53,559 nt of DNA from an uncultured Eubacterium sp. (GTDB taxonomy: Bacteria; Bacillota; Clostridia; Lachnospirales; Lachnospiraceae), in contig CAJUTM010000022.1 of the NCBI GenBank assembly GCA_910589595.1, positions 1 through 53,559 on the forward strand. The letters run 5' to 3'. Numbering within the stretch: position 1 is the stretch's first letter; every line of letters starts with the position of its first letter. Positions 33,371 through 40,551 of this stretch are shown here, one piece after another. The position numbers and the translations under genes are program-made. The notes under the pieces are model-generated. The model did not search any database and was not told the DNA's origin. It saw only the letters and a list, made by a program, of their open reading frames with translations.

Positions 33371-34612
33371 TTATTCCCGCTCTTCCCTCTCTTCCGCCAC
33401 ATTATACGGAACACGATAACAGGAAGTCTCTGTCGGCATATCTTTCTTTGCCAGCCGCAGGGCGCACCAGCGTTTGGTAATGCGATAAATAACCGCAAAA
33501 ACCGGCACTGCGCAAATCATTCCCAACAGCCCGAAAAGCGAGCCGAAAAATAAAATGGAAAATAAAATCCAAAAACTGCCTAAGCCGATGGAGTCCCCTA
33601 AAATCTTCGGCCCCAAAACATTCCCGTCAAACTGCATGAGAATGATAATCAGTACAAGAAACAAAATCCCCTTGGAGGGACTGGCGATAAAAACAAGCAC
33701 TGCACTTGGCACGATACCGATATACTGTCCAAAGAACGGTATGATGTTGGTGACGCCAATCAATACGCTAATCAAAACCGTGTAGGGAATACCTGCAATA
33801 TTCATAATAATAAAAGTCAGTATGCCGACAACAAGCGAATCGATTATCTTTCCGCTTATAAATTTGGCAAATATCGTATGCGTCTCCCCTAACACACCCA
33901 GCGCACGCTTTACCCGCTTTGTCGGCAGGAACGCATACATCAGCTTCTTTAACTGCGCACAAAAATTCTCTTTGCTTCCCATCAGATAAATGGACACAAT
34001 CAATCCGATAAACACATTCATCAATACACTGGCGGCATTCACGACCCCGTCCGTCAATATAGTCAGCAGTTTATTGCTATTCGGCAGCAAATCATTTTGC
34101 AGCCATGCGAGCAGCTTTTCATAAAGGACGCCGGAAAATTGCGTGTAATACTCGGCAAACTTCGGATTGGAGCGGAACATATGATTGCCCCAGTCAATTA
34201 CATTTTTGTAATACCCCGGCAGGTTGCGTATGAGGCTCGATACACTGTTCGTAATCTCGGGAACAACGAGCATCAGCAAACCAAATATAACAAAAAGAGT
34301 GAGCACGAGAACGGTAAACACCGAACAGCCTCTCGCCACTCCCTTTGCTTTCGTTTTCTTTTCCTTATATACTTTCTGCCACAGAGGGATGAAAACATAC
34401 TGGTCCATTTTATTGACAAGAGGGCTGAGAAGATAGGCTACGATTACACCGATATATACCGGCAGCAACGCTGAATTAACTGCCGACAACACACTTCCCA
34501 ACCCGCTTAAATTATTAAAAATCGTATACACAATTACTGCCGCCGCAATAACGCAGAAACCTGTAACACCGGCATACCAATACTTCTCAAGCTTTTTTTC
34601 CGGACGCTTCAC
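33371..34612 (-). CDS. AI-2E family membrane transporter
   Basis: About 413 residues, eight membrane segments in the AI-2E (DUF20/PerM) pattern: two N-terminal helices, a soluble amphipathic region (about 110-200), then clustered helices with GVTNIIPFFGQYIG and MQFDGNVLGPKILGDSIGL, which are the family signatures. Members include AI-2 exporter TqsA and Na+/H+ antiporters; specificity cannot be read from sequence. GTG at 34612 follows GGGGG at 7 nt and is preferred over an upstream TTG. It is the first gene of the operon with three adaptors, an FtsX permease and two ATPases, directly behind an extended -10 promoter. Confidence 0.88.
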   Translation of the reverse strand: MKRPEKKLEKYWYAGVTGFCVIAAAVIVYTIFNNLSGLGSVLSAVNSALLPVYIGVIVAYLLSPLVNKMDQYVFIPLWQKVYKEKKTKAKGVARGCSVFTVLVLTLFVIFGLLMLVVPEITNSVSSLIRNLPGYYKNVIDWGNHMFRSNPKFAEYYTQFSGVLYEKLLAWLQNDLLPNSNKLLTILTDGVVNAASVLMNVFIGLIVSIYLMGSKENFCAQLKKLMYAFLPTKRVKRALGVLGETHTIFAKFISGKIIDSLVVGILTFIIMNIAGIPYTVLISVLIGVTNIIPFFGQYIGIVPSAVLVFIASPSKGILFLVLIIILMQFDGNVLGPKILGDSIGLGSFWILFSILFFGSLFGLLGMICAVPVFAVIYRITKRWCALRLAKKDMPTETSCYRVPYNVAEEREERE

Positions 34613-34653
34613 ACAATTTCCCCCACTTTCCAAAAACAATCAAATTTGCTTTT

Positions 34654-34682
34654 ATTGTACCATAGTTGGGAAATCAAGTAAA
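34654..34682 (-). promoter_or_regulatory. Extended -10 promoter of the export operon
   Basis: Minus strand TTTACT (34677-34682), 17 bp, TGG-TACAAT with an extended TG (-10 at 34654-34659). It lies 42 bp before the GTG start of the AI-2E family gene. No other promoter is obvious within the seven genes. Confidence 0.7.
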
Positions 34683-34729
34683 TATCCAAATAAATTCCTG
34701 CCTTTCTGTCTTTATCTTATATAAATAGT

Positions 34730-34766
34730 AAAAGACCCCAGACTCAAATCCATGAGTCCGGAGTCT
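34730..34766 (-). terminator. Rho-independent terminator of the Rpn-family gene
   Basis: Minus strand AGACTCCGGACTCA pairs with TGAGTCTGGGGTCT (14 bp with two mismatches, 6-nt loop) and is followed by TTTT. It starts 14 bp after the stop at 34781. Confidence 0.8.
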
Positions 34767-34780
34767 CTGCAGATTTTACA

Positions 34781-35728
34781 TTATACATGACTGACTTCCA
34801 TTCTGTCCTGTAACATCATATGATATAGTTCCCGATGTTCTTGCGGAATATCTAACGCCTCCATACATTCTTTTTCTGATAAGTTCAAATTTTTCATCAT
34901 ACTAATAATATAATTGATTGTAGTCCTATCTACTATTCCCTGTGAAAGATTACACATTTCCATCGCCTCTCTTTCCATTGTTTTTGTCATTGCAATATCA
35001 AACTCATCTTTTAATATCTTTTTCTTTTCTTCCGGCAATATCCGGTCCGACAGGAGGACATCCAGCATTCTCAAAATCCCCTCATAATTTTCATCACCAA
35101 AACCTCCGAGACAGACGGTAAGAACCGTAAGCATATCATAGTTTTCTTCTTTCTCTGCCACACTGCCAACAAGGTTCTGCTCTTTCATAGAATATGCGGT
35201 AATCGTATTTTTACGGTACTTAGGCGGATTCGAACATATCCAGATACTGTAAACTTTTTTCAGTTTCTCATAACACGTATCCGGCATTTCCGTTCCATAC
35301 TGGCTGGAAATCATTCTGCTGCAATAATATATGCCCCGTTTAATAAGCGGATATCCGGGGTAAAAATCCTTCTGGCTTTCCACATTAATAATCATCTCAA
35401 GCATTTCATCATCTTTCGGGGACAGCACCCGAAAAAAAATGTCATATGTTATCGGTTTTTCTTTCATACCAACATCTTCTCTGCCCATCCCGTCAATAAA
35501 CTCCGCTGTCTCATCTCTGTGTGCGGCAACTTCATGTACTTTCGGTGTCCCTTTGATATATTTTTCTTCAATATCTTTTATCGGACAATCGTGAAATTCC
35601 TTCACACACGTCTTCAAAATGCGGGCTAAAATCTGTTTGTTTACTAAAAGATTCCGGCAATACGCATCATATGACGCATTCTGCCCTGCCGTATCAATCT
35701 TTTTCGACAATGTATTTTCTACTTCCAA
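34781..35728 (-). CDS. Rpn/YhgA-like PD-(D/E)XK nuclease family protein
   Basis: 315 residues of the Rpn (recombination-promoting nuclease)/putative transposase group. The nuclease core is recognisable in the N-terminal half: YDIFFRVLSPKDDEMLEMIINVESQKDF with the Asp, then the E-x-Q, and GIYYCSRMISSQYG after it. The C-terminal half is the helical regulatory part with LSEKECMEALDIP. Such proteins cut DNA in vitro and promote RecA-independent recombination in enteric bacteria; many Lachnospiraceae genomes carry dozens. Start is TTG at 35728 after GGGGGGAG at 4 nt. It is a lone gene bounded by a terminator and the inverted-repeat region. Whether it is mobile or an ancient domesticated gene is open. 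Confidence 0.82.
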   Translation of the reverse strand: MEVENTLSKKIDTAGQNASYDAYCRNLLVNKQILARILKTCVKEFHDCPIKDIEEKYIKGTPKVHEVAAHRDETAEFIDGMGREDVGMKEKPITYDIFFRVLSPKDDEMLEMIINVESQKDFYPGYPLIKRGIYYCSRMISSQYGTEMPDTCYEKLKKVYSIWICSNPPKYRKNTITAYSMKEQNLVGSVAEKEENYDMLTVLTVCLGGFGDENYEGILRMLDVLLSDRILPEEKKKILKDEFDIAMTKTMEREAMEMCNLSQGIVDRTTINYIISMMKNLNLSEKECMEALDIPQEHRELYHMMLQDRMEVSHV

Positions 35729-35956
35729 TAGTCTCCCCCCTTACATTGCTTAACTTTATCATAGCATAGCCACTGAAAAATAGCCACTGAATCTTTACTG
35801 GTGATTAGGTTTTTTCTATCAATTTCAAATTTGTAACTCAAAAAATATAAAAAATCCCATTACATTTCTGCACAGGACTTTTTTACACTTCACTCTTCAC
35901 TGCAATAAGGCAGGTATCCTGCCGAAGCGCATCCTTGTGTCGCTCCCCGAAAAATT

Positions 35957-36070
35957 ATGATTTCTTTTGTTTACCGATTGCCGCGCGAGCATTGTCTGAG
36001 CTGTCTGCCGTCGATTTTCCCTGACTTTTACAGTGTATTTACACTAAAAGTTAATGCACCACCAAATTGA
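35957..36070 (+). CDS. Short ORF in left repeat arm, 37 aa (doubtful)
   Basis: Starts MISFVYR and ends before the spacer. It has no ribosome site (CCCCGAAAAATT precedes the ATG) and no membrane helix. Its first codons match those of the facing ORF because they lie in the conserved 15-nt block. Probably not a functional protein; it may be a decayed copy. Confidence 0.2.
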   Translation: MISFVYRLPREHCLSCLPSIFPDFYSVFTLKVNAPPN

Positions 36071-36226
36071 TTACCTCAGGCGCCGCCCGCAGCAACCAGT
36101 AACAATCAGTGGTGCATAAAAACCAACGAACAATAACTTTACAAAATCCAGAAAAAACGACAATGCAATACAGACAGCGAGTTTTGCGAGGAGCGGCAAA
36201 AGACTTAGGTAAACAAAAGAAACCAT
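36071..36226 (-). CDS. Short hydrophobic ORF in right repeat arm, 51 aa (tentative)
   Basis: Begins MVSFVYLSLLPLLAKLAVCI and continues strongly hydrophobic to about residue 44, ending in GCCGRRLR, so it would be a small one- or two-helix membrane peptide with a basic tail. This layout recalls small membrane toxins and signalling peptides, but hydrophobic short ORFs also arise by chance from T-rich DNA. There is no good ribosome site. Its stop abuts the stop of the facing ORF. Kept because the same start is conserved in both repeat arms. Confidence 0.3.
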   Translation of the reverse strand: MVSFVYLSLLPLLAKLAVCIALSFFLDFVKLLFVGFYAPLIVTGCCGRRLR

Positions 36227-36320
36227 GTATTTTTCGCCGGGAGCGTTATACCGGATGCGCTCCGGCAGGGATACCGCCGCCCTGAAAATAGCAAATGACT
36301 ACACAACTGCCCCCAAATTC

Positions 36321-36674
36321 CTATTTCATCTTTGATTTAAAGCATAAACTCGCCAGATACCCCATAATCAAAGCTCCCGATATTCCGACCGCAGCGCTTT
36401 CCAGTCCGCCGTAGAACGTACCGATAAATCCCTGTTTATCTACCGCTTCCTTTACCCCTTTAAACAGCAGATGTCCAAATCCAATGAGGGGAACCGACGC
36501 TCCCGATTTTGCCCAGTTCACAAACGACTCGTACCAGCCGAAAAAACTGATAACCGCACCGATACAGACAAGCCCTACCATAATGCGCCCCGGAAGAAGT
36601 TTCGTATTATCCATGACAACCTGAACGACGGCACATATGGCTCCACCGATAAGAAAAGCAATCAAATAATCCAT
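36321..36674 (-). CDS. spoVAE: Stage V sporulation protein AE
   Basis: 117 residues, the SpoVAEb-type membrane protein: four membrane segments, with the family pattern GGAICAVVQVVMDNTKLLPGRIMVGLVCIGA. Together with SpoVAC and SpoVAD it builds the inner-membrane channel that moves dipicolinic acid into the forespore and out at germination. ATG at 36674 is three bases after the spoVAD stop. It is last of the group; no SpoVAF or GerA protein follows. The downstream region has no clear terminator and is the inverted-repeat stretch. Confidence 0.93.
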   Translation of the reverse strand: MDYLIAFLIGGAICAVVQVVMDNTKLLPGRIMVGLVCIGAVISFFGWYESFVNWAKSGASVPLIGFGHLLFKGVKEAVDKQGFIGTFYGGLESAAVGISGALIMGYLASLCFKSKMK

Positions 36675-36677
36675 GCC

Positions 36678-37739
36678 CTACACCTCCTTTCCCGAGCCGG
36701 CAATCGCTTCCAGCATAACCGCATGCGCGATACCCGGAATAGAATTTCCCTCATTAAAGCTGACCGTGGAAAGAAGAGCTCCGGTCGGGACAAAGAGCAC
36801 GCGCTTCCATATATGCTTTCGCATTTTCTCCAAAATATATCCGCACAGCGTTATCGCACTGCACCCGCAGCCGCTGCCTCCCGCATTGGTTCCCTGCTCT
36901 TTGTTGTAATAAATTTCCGTTCCGCAGTCAAAATGCTGCTTTTCAATATCATATCCGTATCCGCGCAGCATATCAATCAGAATGCGCTGTCCAATCGTAC
37001 CTAAATCTCCCGTTATAATCCGGTCATAATAGTCCGGCCCAATGCCCATGTCCTTGAAATTATGCAGAATGACGTCACAGGCGGCCGGAGCCATGCAGGC
37101 GCCCATATTCATGCTGTCCTTGATTCCATAGTCCGTAATCGTTCCCGTTGTCACGCCATAGACCTCGACATATCCCGTCTCTTTGCGTTTCCATCGGGCT
37201 TTCGAAGACGCCAGTACGACCGCCCCGCTTCCCGTAACCGTCCACGTAGACGAGTAAGGACGCTGGCTGCCGTAAGCCAGCGGATAACGAAACTGCTTTT
37301 CCGCACTGGCAAAGTGACTGGATGTAAGCGCTACCACATAGTCGGCAAATTCCCCGTCCACCAGCATGGAAGCGATTGCCAGCGACTCGCCCATCGTGGA
37401 ACAGGCGCCGTAGACGCCGAACATCGGAATGTTAAAATTCATTATGCCAAAGGAGGTGGCAATCAACTGTCCAAGCAAATCTCCCGCCACCAGATAACGC
37501 ACCTCTTTCGGCTCCAGTCCTGCCTTTCTCAGAGCAATCTGCGTTGCCATCTGCTGCATTTTGCTCTCTGCCTCTTCCCACGTCTCGCCGCCAAAAAGGG
37601 GGTCTGTCTCCACATAATCAAAACAACTGCCAAAAGCGCCGTTTCCCTCTTTCTCACCTGCTACGCTGCCGGCTCCGATAATTACCGGAGGACGGGAAAA
37701 CAGCACGCTCCGTCTCCCCACCATTTTCTTCTCGTTCAT
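36678..37739 (-). CDS. spoVAD: Stage V sporulation protein AD
   Basis: About 353 residues, slightly longer than the 338 of B. subtilis. Thiolase-like fold that binds dipicolinic acid on the forespore membrane. Conserved phrases are RPPVIIGAGSVAGEKEGNGAFGS, YGACSTMGESLAIASMLVDG, SSHFASAEKQFRYPLAYG, TVTGSGAVVLAS and GGSGCGCSAITLCGYI. ATG at 37739 is used; a GTG two codons upstream (37745) is equally near a ribosome site. A candidate sigma-G promoter lies 36 bp upstream (37775-37805), which would let spoVAD-spoVAE be expressed in the forespore independently of the intervening ZIP transporter gene. Confidence 0.95.
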   Translation of the reverse strand: MNEKKMVGRRSVLFSRPPVIIGAGSVAGEKEGNGAFGSCFDYVETDPLFGGETWEEAESKMQQMATQIALRKAGLEPKEVRYLVAGDLLGQLIATSFGIMNFNIPMFGVYGACSTMGESLAIASMLVDGEFADYVVALTSSHFASAEKQFRYPLAYGSQRPYSSTWTVTGSGAVVLASSKARWKRKETGYVEVYGVTTGTITDYGIKDSMNMGACMAPAACDVILHNFKDMGIGPDYYDRIITGDLGTIGQRILIDMLRGYGYDIEKQHFDCGTEIYYNKEQGTNAGGSGCGCSAITLCGYILEKMRKHIWKRVLFVPTGALLSTVSFNEGNSIPGIAHAVMLEAIAGSGKEV

Positions 37740-37774
37740 AGTCACCTACTCTCCATTCTTTAAAGACTTGAAAG

Positions 37775-37805
37775 TAGTATGGATAAACATTCTTCATATT
37801 ATTCT
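37775..37805 (-). promoter_or_regulatory. Candidate sigma-G forespore promoter before spoVAD
   Basis: Minus strand: CATACTA at 37775-37781, identical to the consensus -10 of the sigma-F/sigma-G class, with AGAATA at 37800-37805 as a -35, 18-bp spacer. Optimal spacing is slightly shorter in B. subtilis. The position between the metal transporter and spoVAD fits. Confidence 0.55.
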
Positions 37806-37821
37806 TTAGTTTTACAAAATT

Positions 37822-38598
37822 TTATCCTAAGGCGACGTCCAAAATCATCATCAGGGCAAACCCGATTGCCACGCCAACAGTTCCAATATTCGTATGCTCT
37901 CCCACCTGTGATTCCGGTATCAATTCCTCTACGACTACATATATCATCGCTCCGGCGGCAAAAGACAGAAAATAGGGAAGAACCGGCACGATAACTCCGG
38001 TCAGATAAATTGTCAGCAAGGCGCCGACCGGCTCGACCAGACCGGAAAGTACGCCATAGCAAAAAGCTCTCTGCCGCGAGATGCCCTCGCCGCGGAGCGG
38101 CATAGAAATAATCGCTCCCTCCGGAAAATTCTGAATTGCGATTCCTAACGCCAATGCAAAAGCTCCCGCCATTGTGATACCCGTATTGCCTATCAGCGCT
38201 CCAGCAAATGTTACGCCGACTGCCATCCCCTCCGGAATATTATGCAGCGTAACCGTCAATACAAGCATCGTGCATTTTCCCAGTCTCGTTTTTACCCCTT
38301 CCGGCTTGTCGCTATCTATATGCAAATGCGGAATCAAACTATCCAGCAACAGCAAAAAAAGTATTCCCAGCAGGAAACCCACGGCTGCCGGAATCCACGC
38401 AACCGAACCCTGCTCTGCTGCCATATCAATAGACGGAATCAAAAGAGACCACACCGAAGCGGCAATCATCACACCGGAAGCAAAGCCAAGCAGCAACTTC
38501 TCTAATCGTGAATTCATGTTTCCTTTCATCAAAAACACCATAGAAGCTCCCAATGCAGTTCCAAAGAAAGGGATGCTAATTCCACTCCAAACCATCAT
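37822..38598 (-). CDS. ZIP-family metal transporter
   Basis: 258 residues, eight membrane segments in the ZIP pattern (GufA/ZupT branch). Metal-site helices are seen: TVTLHNIPEGMAVGVTFAG in helix 4 and IGIAIQNFPEGAIISMPL-like sequence (ALGIAIQNFPEGAI) in helix 5, with His, Asn, Pro and Glu in the expected places. It imports a divalent cation, usually zinc, into the cytoplasm. ATG at 38598 follows GGAGG at 6 nt. It stands between spoVAC and spoVAD in the same orientation, which is not the standard spoVA order. Metal supply to the forespore is possible but unproven. No zinc-repressor box was found by eye. Confidence 0.88.
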   Translation of the reverse strand: MMVWSGISIPFFGTALGASMVFLMKGNMNSRLEKLLLGFASGVMIAASVWSLLIPSIDMAAEQGSVAWIPAAVGFLLGILFLLLLDSLIPHLHIDSDKPEGVKTRLGKCTMLVLTVTLHNIPEGMAVGVTFAGALIGNTGITMAGAFALALGIAIQNFPEGAIISMPLRGEGISRQRAFCYGVLSGLVEPVGALLTIYLTGVIVPVLPYFLSFAAGAMIYVVVEELIPESQVGEHTNIGTVGVAIGFALMMILDVALG

Positions 38599-38682
38599 TT
38601 TTTCTCCTCCAGAACAACACAATCCTTTTTTTCTTCTACTACTGATATATGCAGTTATATGTCAATGTGAAATTAAACTTTC

Positions 38683-38771
38683 TTATAGAATTCGGGTGTT
38701 AAACACCCCTCTTGTTAGAGGAACTGGCAATACATTAAGAAGTAAGGGACGTTTAACACCCGAGTTCTAAG
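38683..38771. repeat. 89-nt hairpin element between spoVAC and the ZIP gene
   Basis: TTATAGAATTCGGGTGTTAAAC (38683-38704; shown here as arms only, key part CGGGTGTTAAAC) pairs with GTTTAACACCCG of 38751-38771, a stem of about 19 bp with one mismatch. The 46-nt interior carries its own hairpin CCTCT-TGTT-AGAGG (38708-38721). There is no T run, so it is not a plain terminator. It resembles a small palindromic insertion or a structured RNA. Confidence 0.55.
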
Positions 38772-38797
38772 AAAAAGTGCCGCCCAAACGCAGCACT
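38772..38797 (-). terminator. Probable terminator after spoVAC
   Basis: Minus strand AGTGC and GCACT (5 bp, 12-nt loop with further GC pairing) followed by TTTTT, 18 bp after the spoVAC stop. It suggests that the ZIP gene and spoVAD-E are not simply read through from spoVAC. Confidence 0.55.
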
Positions 38798-38815
38798 CTG
38801 ATGCTTGTAACCCCA

Positions 38816-39310
38816 TTAACTGAATAATTTTCCAACCCAATATATGACCCCTAATATCCAGCTACAGAATACGCCGTACAAGATGACCGGTCCGGCTATC
38901 GTAAAGATTTTACAGCCGACGCCGAACACCCAGCCCTCTTCTTTGAACTCAATGGCCGGCGCAGCGACGGAATTGGCAAAACCGGTAATCGGAACAATCG
39001 TTCCCGCTCCGGCAAAATTAGCCAGTTTCTGATACTGATTCAGGCCGGTAAAGAGAATGCTCAGAAAAATAAGCGATAAGGTCGTGTAGAGCGTAGCCGT
39101 ATCCTTGACTAAGCCGATATTCATATACAGATTTGTCAGACATTGCCCCAATACGCATATAAGCCCGCCAATCAGATAGGCTTTACACAAGTTAATAAAC
39201 CAGCTCTTCTTTGGCGTATTTTCTTTTACATATTCATTGTATTTCTTATCTTTTTTTTGAGGTTCGCGCTCACGGATTACCTCTTTGATATTTACTTTTT
39301 CCTTCGACAT
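38816..39310 (-). CDS. spoVAC: Stage V sporulation protein AC
   Basis: 164 residues: a charged cytoplasmic N-terminus (about 1-38), then four membrane segments with the family phrases YLIGGLICVLGQ, AGAGTIVPITGFANSVAAPAIEFKEEG and GPVILYGVFCSWILG. SpoVAC is the mechanosensitive pore of the dipicolinate channel. ATG at 39310 is chosen because AAAGG lies close and the extra upstream seven codons encode the ribosome site itself. It is separated from spoVAB by 22 bp. A terminator-like hairpin follows, and the next co-directional gene is the ZIP transporter. Confidence 0.95.
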   Translation of the reverse strand: MSKEKVNIKEVIREREPQKKDKKYNEYVKENTPKKSWFINLCKAYLIGGLICVLGQCLTNLYMNIGLVKDTATLYTTLSLIFLSILFTGLNQYQKLANFAGAGTIVPITGFANSVAAPAIEFKEEGWVFGVGCKIFTIAGPVILYGVFCSWILGVIYWVGKLFS

Positions 39311-39332
39311 TCCTTTACTCCTTTCTATCACG

Positions 39333-39749
39333 CTACTTCCAGAAAAATTGAAAAACCGTACCGAGGAACTTGCCGGTCATCAAGGCTACTACCAAAATGG
39401 GAAAACCCTCTTTTAATTGAAAGCGGTTGACAAAAATTGGCAGCAGCCGCAGCATCTCCGCAAGGGCCATAGCCAGACAGCCGACATAAATCCCCGCTCC
39501 CAAACCAAAAAGTGCAAGCAAAATCCCTGTGCCCGGCAGCGGTATTTGGAACAACAGCCAGATATTTCCGAGCGTTCCTCCTAAAATTATCATTCTCTCA
39601 TAACAGATTATGTGCCTTTGTGTTTTTGTCCTTGCAGCCATGCGGGGAACGATTCCCAGCATGGTAATAAAAGCAAATACTCCGGCCGCCACGGCAAACC
39701 CGCTGCTCAGTCCGAGAATAACCAACAGGCACCATTTAATTGCTATCAA
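39333..39749 (-). CDS. spoVAB: Stage V sporulation protein AB
   Basis: About 138 residues, close to the 141 of B. subtilis SpoVAB. Four membrane segments; conserved phrases are GLSSGFAVAAGVFAFITMLGIVPR, TKTQRHIICYERMIILGG and GIYVGCLAMALAEMLRLLPI. Required for spore maturation and dipicolinate uptake in spoVA operons, with no known catalytic activity. Start is TTG at 39749, 8-9 nt after GGGAGG; it overlaps the spoVAA end by 14 bp. An upstream in-frame TTG would lengthen it by 10 residues without family support. Confidence 0.9.
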   Translation of the reverse strand: MIAIKWCLLVILGLSSGFAVAAGVFAFITMLGIVPRMAARTKTQRHIICYERMIILGGTLGNIWLLFQIPLPGTGILLALFGLGAGIYVGCLAMALAEMLRLLPIFVNRFQLKEGFPILVVALMTGKFLGTVFQFFWK

Positions 39750-40368
39750 TCGTGTGTCCCTCCCTTGAAGCTCTGGCAATCAACGCCTTGTTTACCTGCT
39801 CCTCATAAGTATGCATCTCCACCTGTATCGGCGTCGGGTCGTCTTTAATCTTGCGGCGGCGGAAATGATTATAAAAGATTAAAATACCGACTGGCAGTCC
39901 GATGGCATAACAGATTTCTATGATAGAGCCACCCGACTTGTCCACTCCCATTACGAGATTATACATCTTATCGAATACATCGCCGACACTGACATCCTCA
40001 TTAAACGTCATAATCGTAAAAGCGGCGCCGAAAAAAATAACGAGCGAGACTAAAACGGTCTTTACATATTCCATTGCCTTACTTTTTTCTTTTTTATCCG
40101 GGTGCTCATAGTCGATAACAAAATCACATTCTCCCAGATTTTCAATTTCCAAATCCGGATAGAATTTATGAATGCCCTCATACACTTTGGCAATAGTAAA
40201 CATCGTCTTCTGCGGCGTGTCATTGGGCAGCGTATAAAAAGTTTCTTTTTCCAGTTTTTGCACAATACTTTTGTTCGTACAGTAAAGCGTGGCAATGTCT
40301 TTGAATGTAATTGCTTTCTTTGACACCGGTATATTCTGCTCTACTTTTACATATAGTATTTCTTGCAT
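39736..40368 (-). CDS. spoVAA: Stage V sporulation protein AA
   Basis: 210 residues, as in other spore formers (206 in B. subtilis). A soluble N-terminal beta/alpha domain begins with EILYVKVEQNIPVSKKAITFKDIATLYC and is followed by two membrane segments (about 110-130 and 150-170) and a cytoplasmic tail. ATG at 40368 follows AAGGAG at 9 nt. The ribosome site lies inside the small gene upstream, which overlaps spoVAA by 22 bp. A TGAATA sequence at 40549-40554 could be the -35 of a sigma-G promoter, but no matching -10 is clear. Confidence 0.94.
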   Translation of the reverse strand: MQEILYVKVEQNIPVSKKAITFKDIATLYCTNKSIVQKLEKETFYTLPNDTPQKTMFTIAKVYEGIHKFYPDLEIENLGECDFVIDYEHPDKKEKSKAMEYVKTVLVSLVIFFGAAFTIMTFNEDVSVGDVFDKMYNLVMGVDKSGGSIIEICYAIGLPVGILIFYNHFRRRKIKDDPTPIQVEMHTYEEQVNKALIARASREGHTIDSN

Positions 40369-40502
40369 TCTATATACTCCTTCACTAAAGTTCCTTTGCC
40401 TTTCGGCGAGGTTTCTTCCTGATTCTGATTGGAACGGTACAACACAATGGTAGCAACAGCAAGTAACGCAATCGCCAGCGTTACAATACCGACCTTTTTC
40501 AT
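40347..40502 (-). CDS. Small membrane protein between sigF and spoVAA, 51 aa
   Basis: Begins MKKVGIVTLAIALLAVATIV: one membrane segment (about residues 5-22) after two lysines, then a polar tail of about 30 residues rich in Gln, Glu, Lys. The ATG at 40502 follows AAGGAAG at 8 nt. The frame is open for exactly the space between sigF and spoVAA and overlaps spoVAA by 22 bp, so the two may be translationally coupled. I do not know a named family. Because it lies inside the sporulation cluster, a role in forespore or spore membrane assembly is a reasonable guess only. Confidence 0.7.
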   Translation of the reverse strand: MKKVGIVTLAIALLAVATIVLYRSNQNQEETSPKGKGTLVKEYIECKKYYM

Positions 40503-40551
40503 ACACAACACTTCCTTTCGGTATTACCATTGCCATTTACAAAAAAAATAT

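Larger units (their letters stand above)
35913..36275. repeat. Large imperfect inverted repeat in a gene-free stretch
   Basis: The gap 35729-36320 holds two imperfect copies of a roughly 165-nt sequence facing each other: left arm 35913-36072, right arm 36104-36275, spacer about 31 nt. The best block is identical over 15 nt, TTTCTTTTGTTTACC (35961-35975, complement at 36208-36222). Other matches are GGTATCC with TGCCG-AGCGCATCC, CGCTCCC with GAAAAAT, GCATTGTC, and TGCACCAC beside the spacer. Overall identity is moderate, so the arms look like diverged copies of one element rather than a fresh duplication. Each arm contains a short ORF starting in the 15-nt block. The remainder of the gap (35729-35912 and 36276-36320) shows nothing I can identify. 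Confidence 0.7.

Noticed and set aside
35729..36320. CRISPR array or tRNA in the 590-bp gap
   Set aside because: There is no regularly spaced repeat and no tRNA cloverleaf; the only structure is the two-arm inverted repeat.
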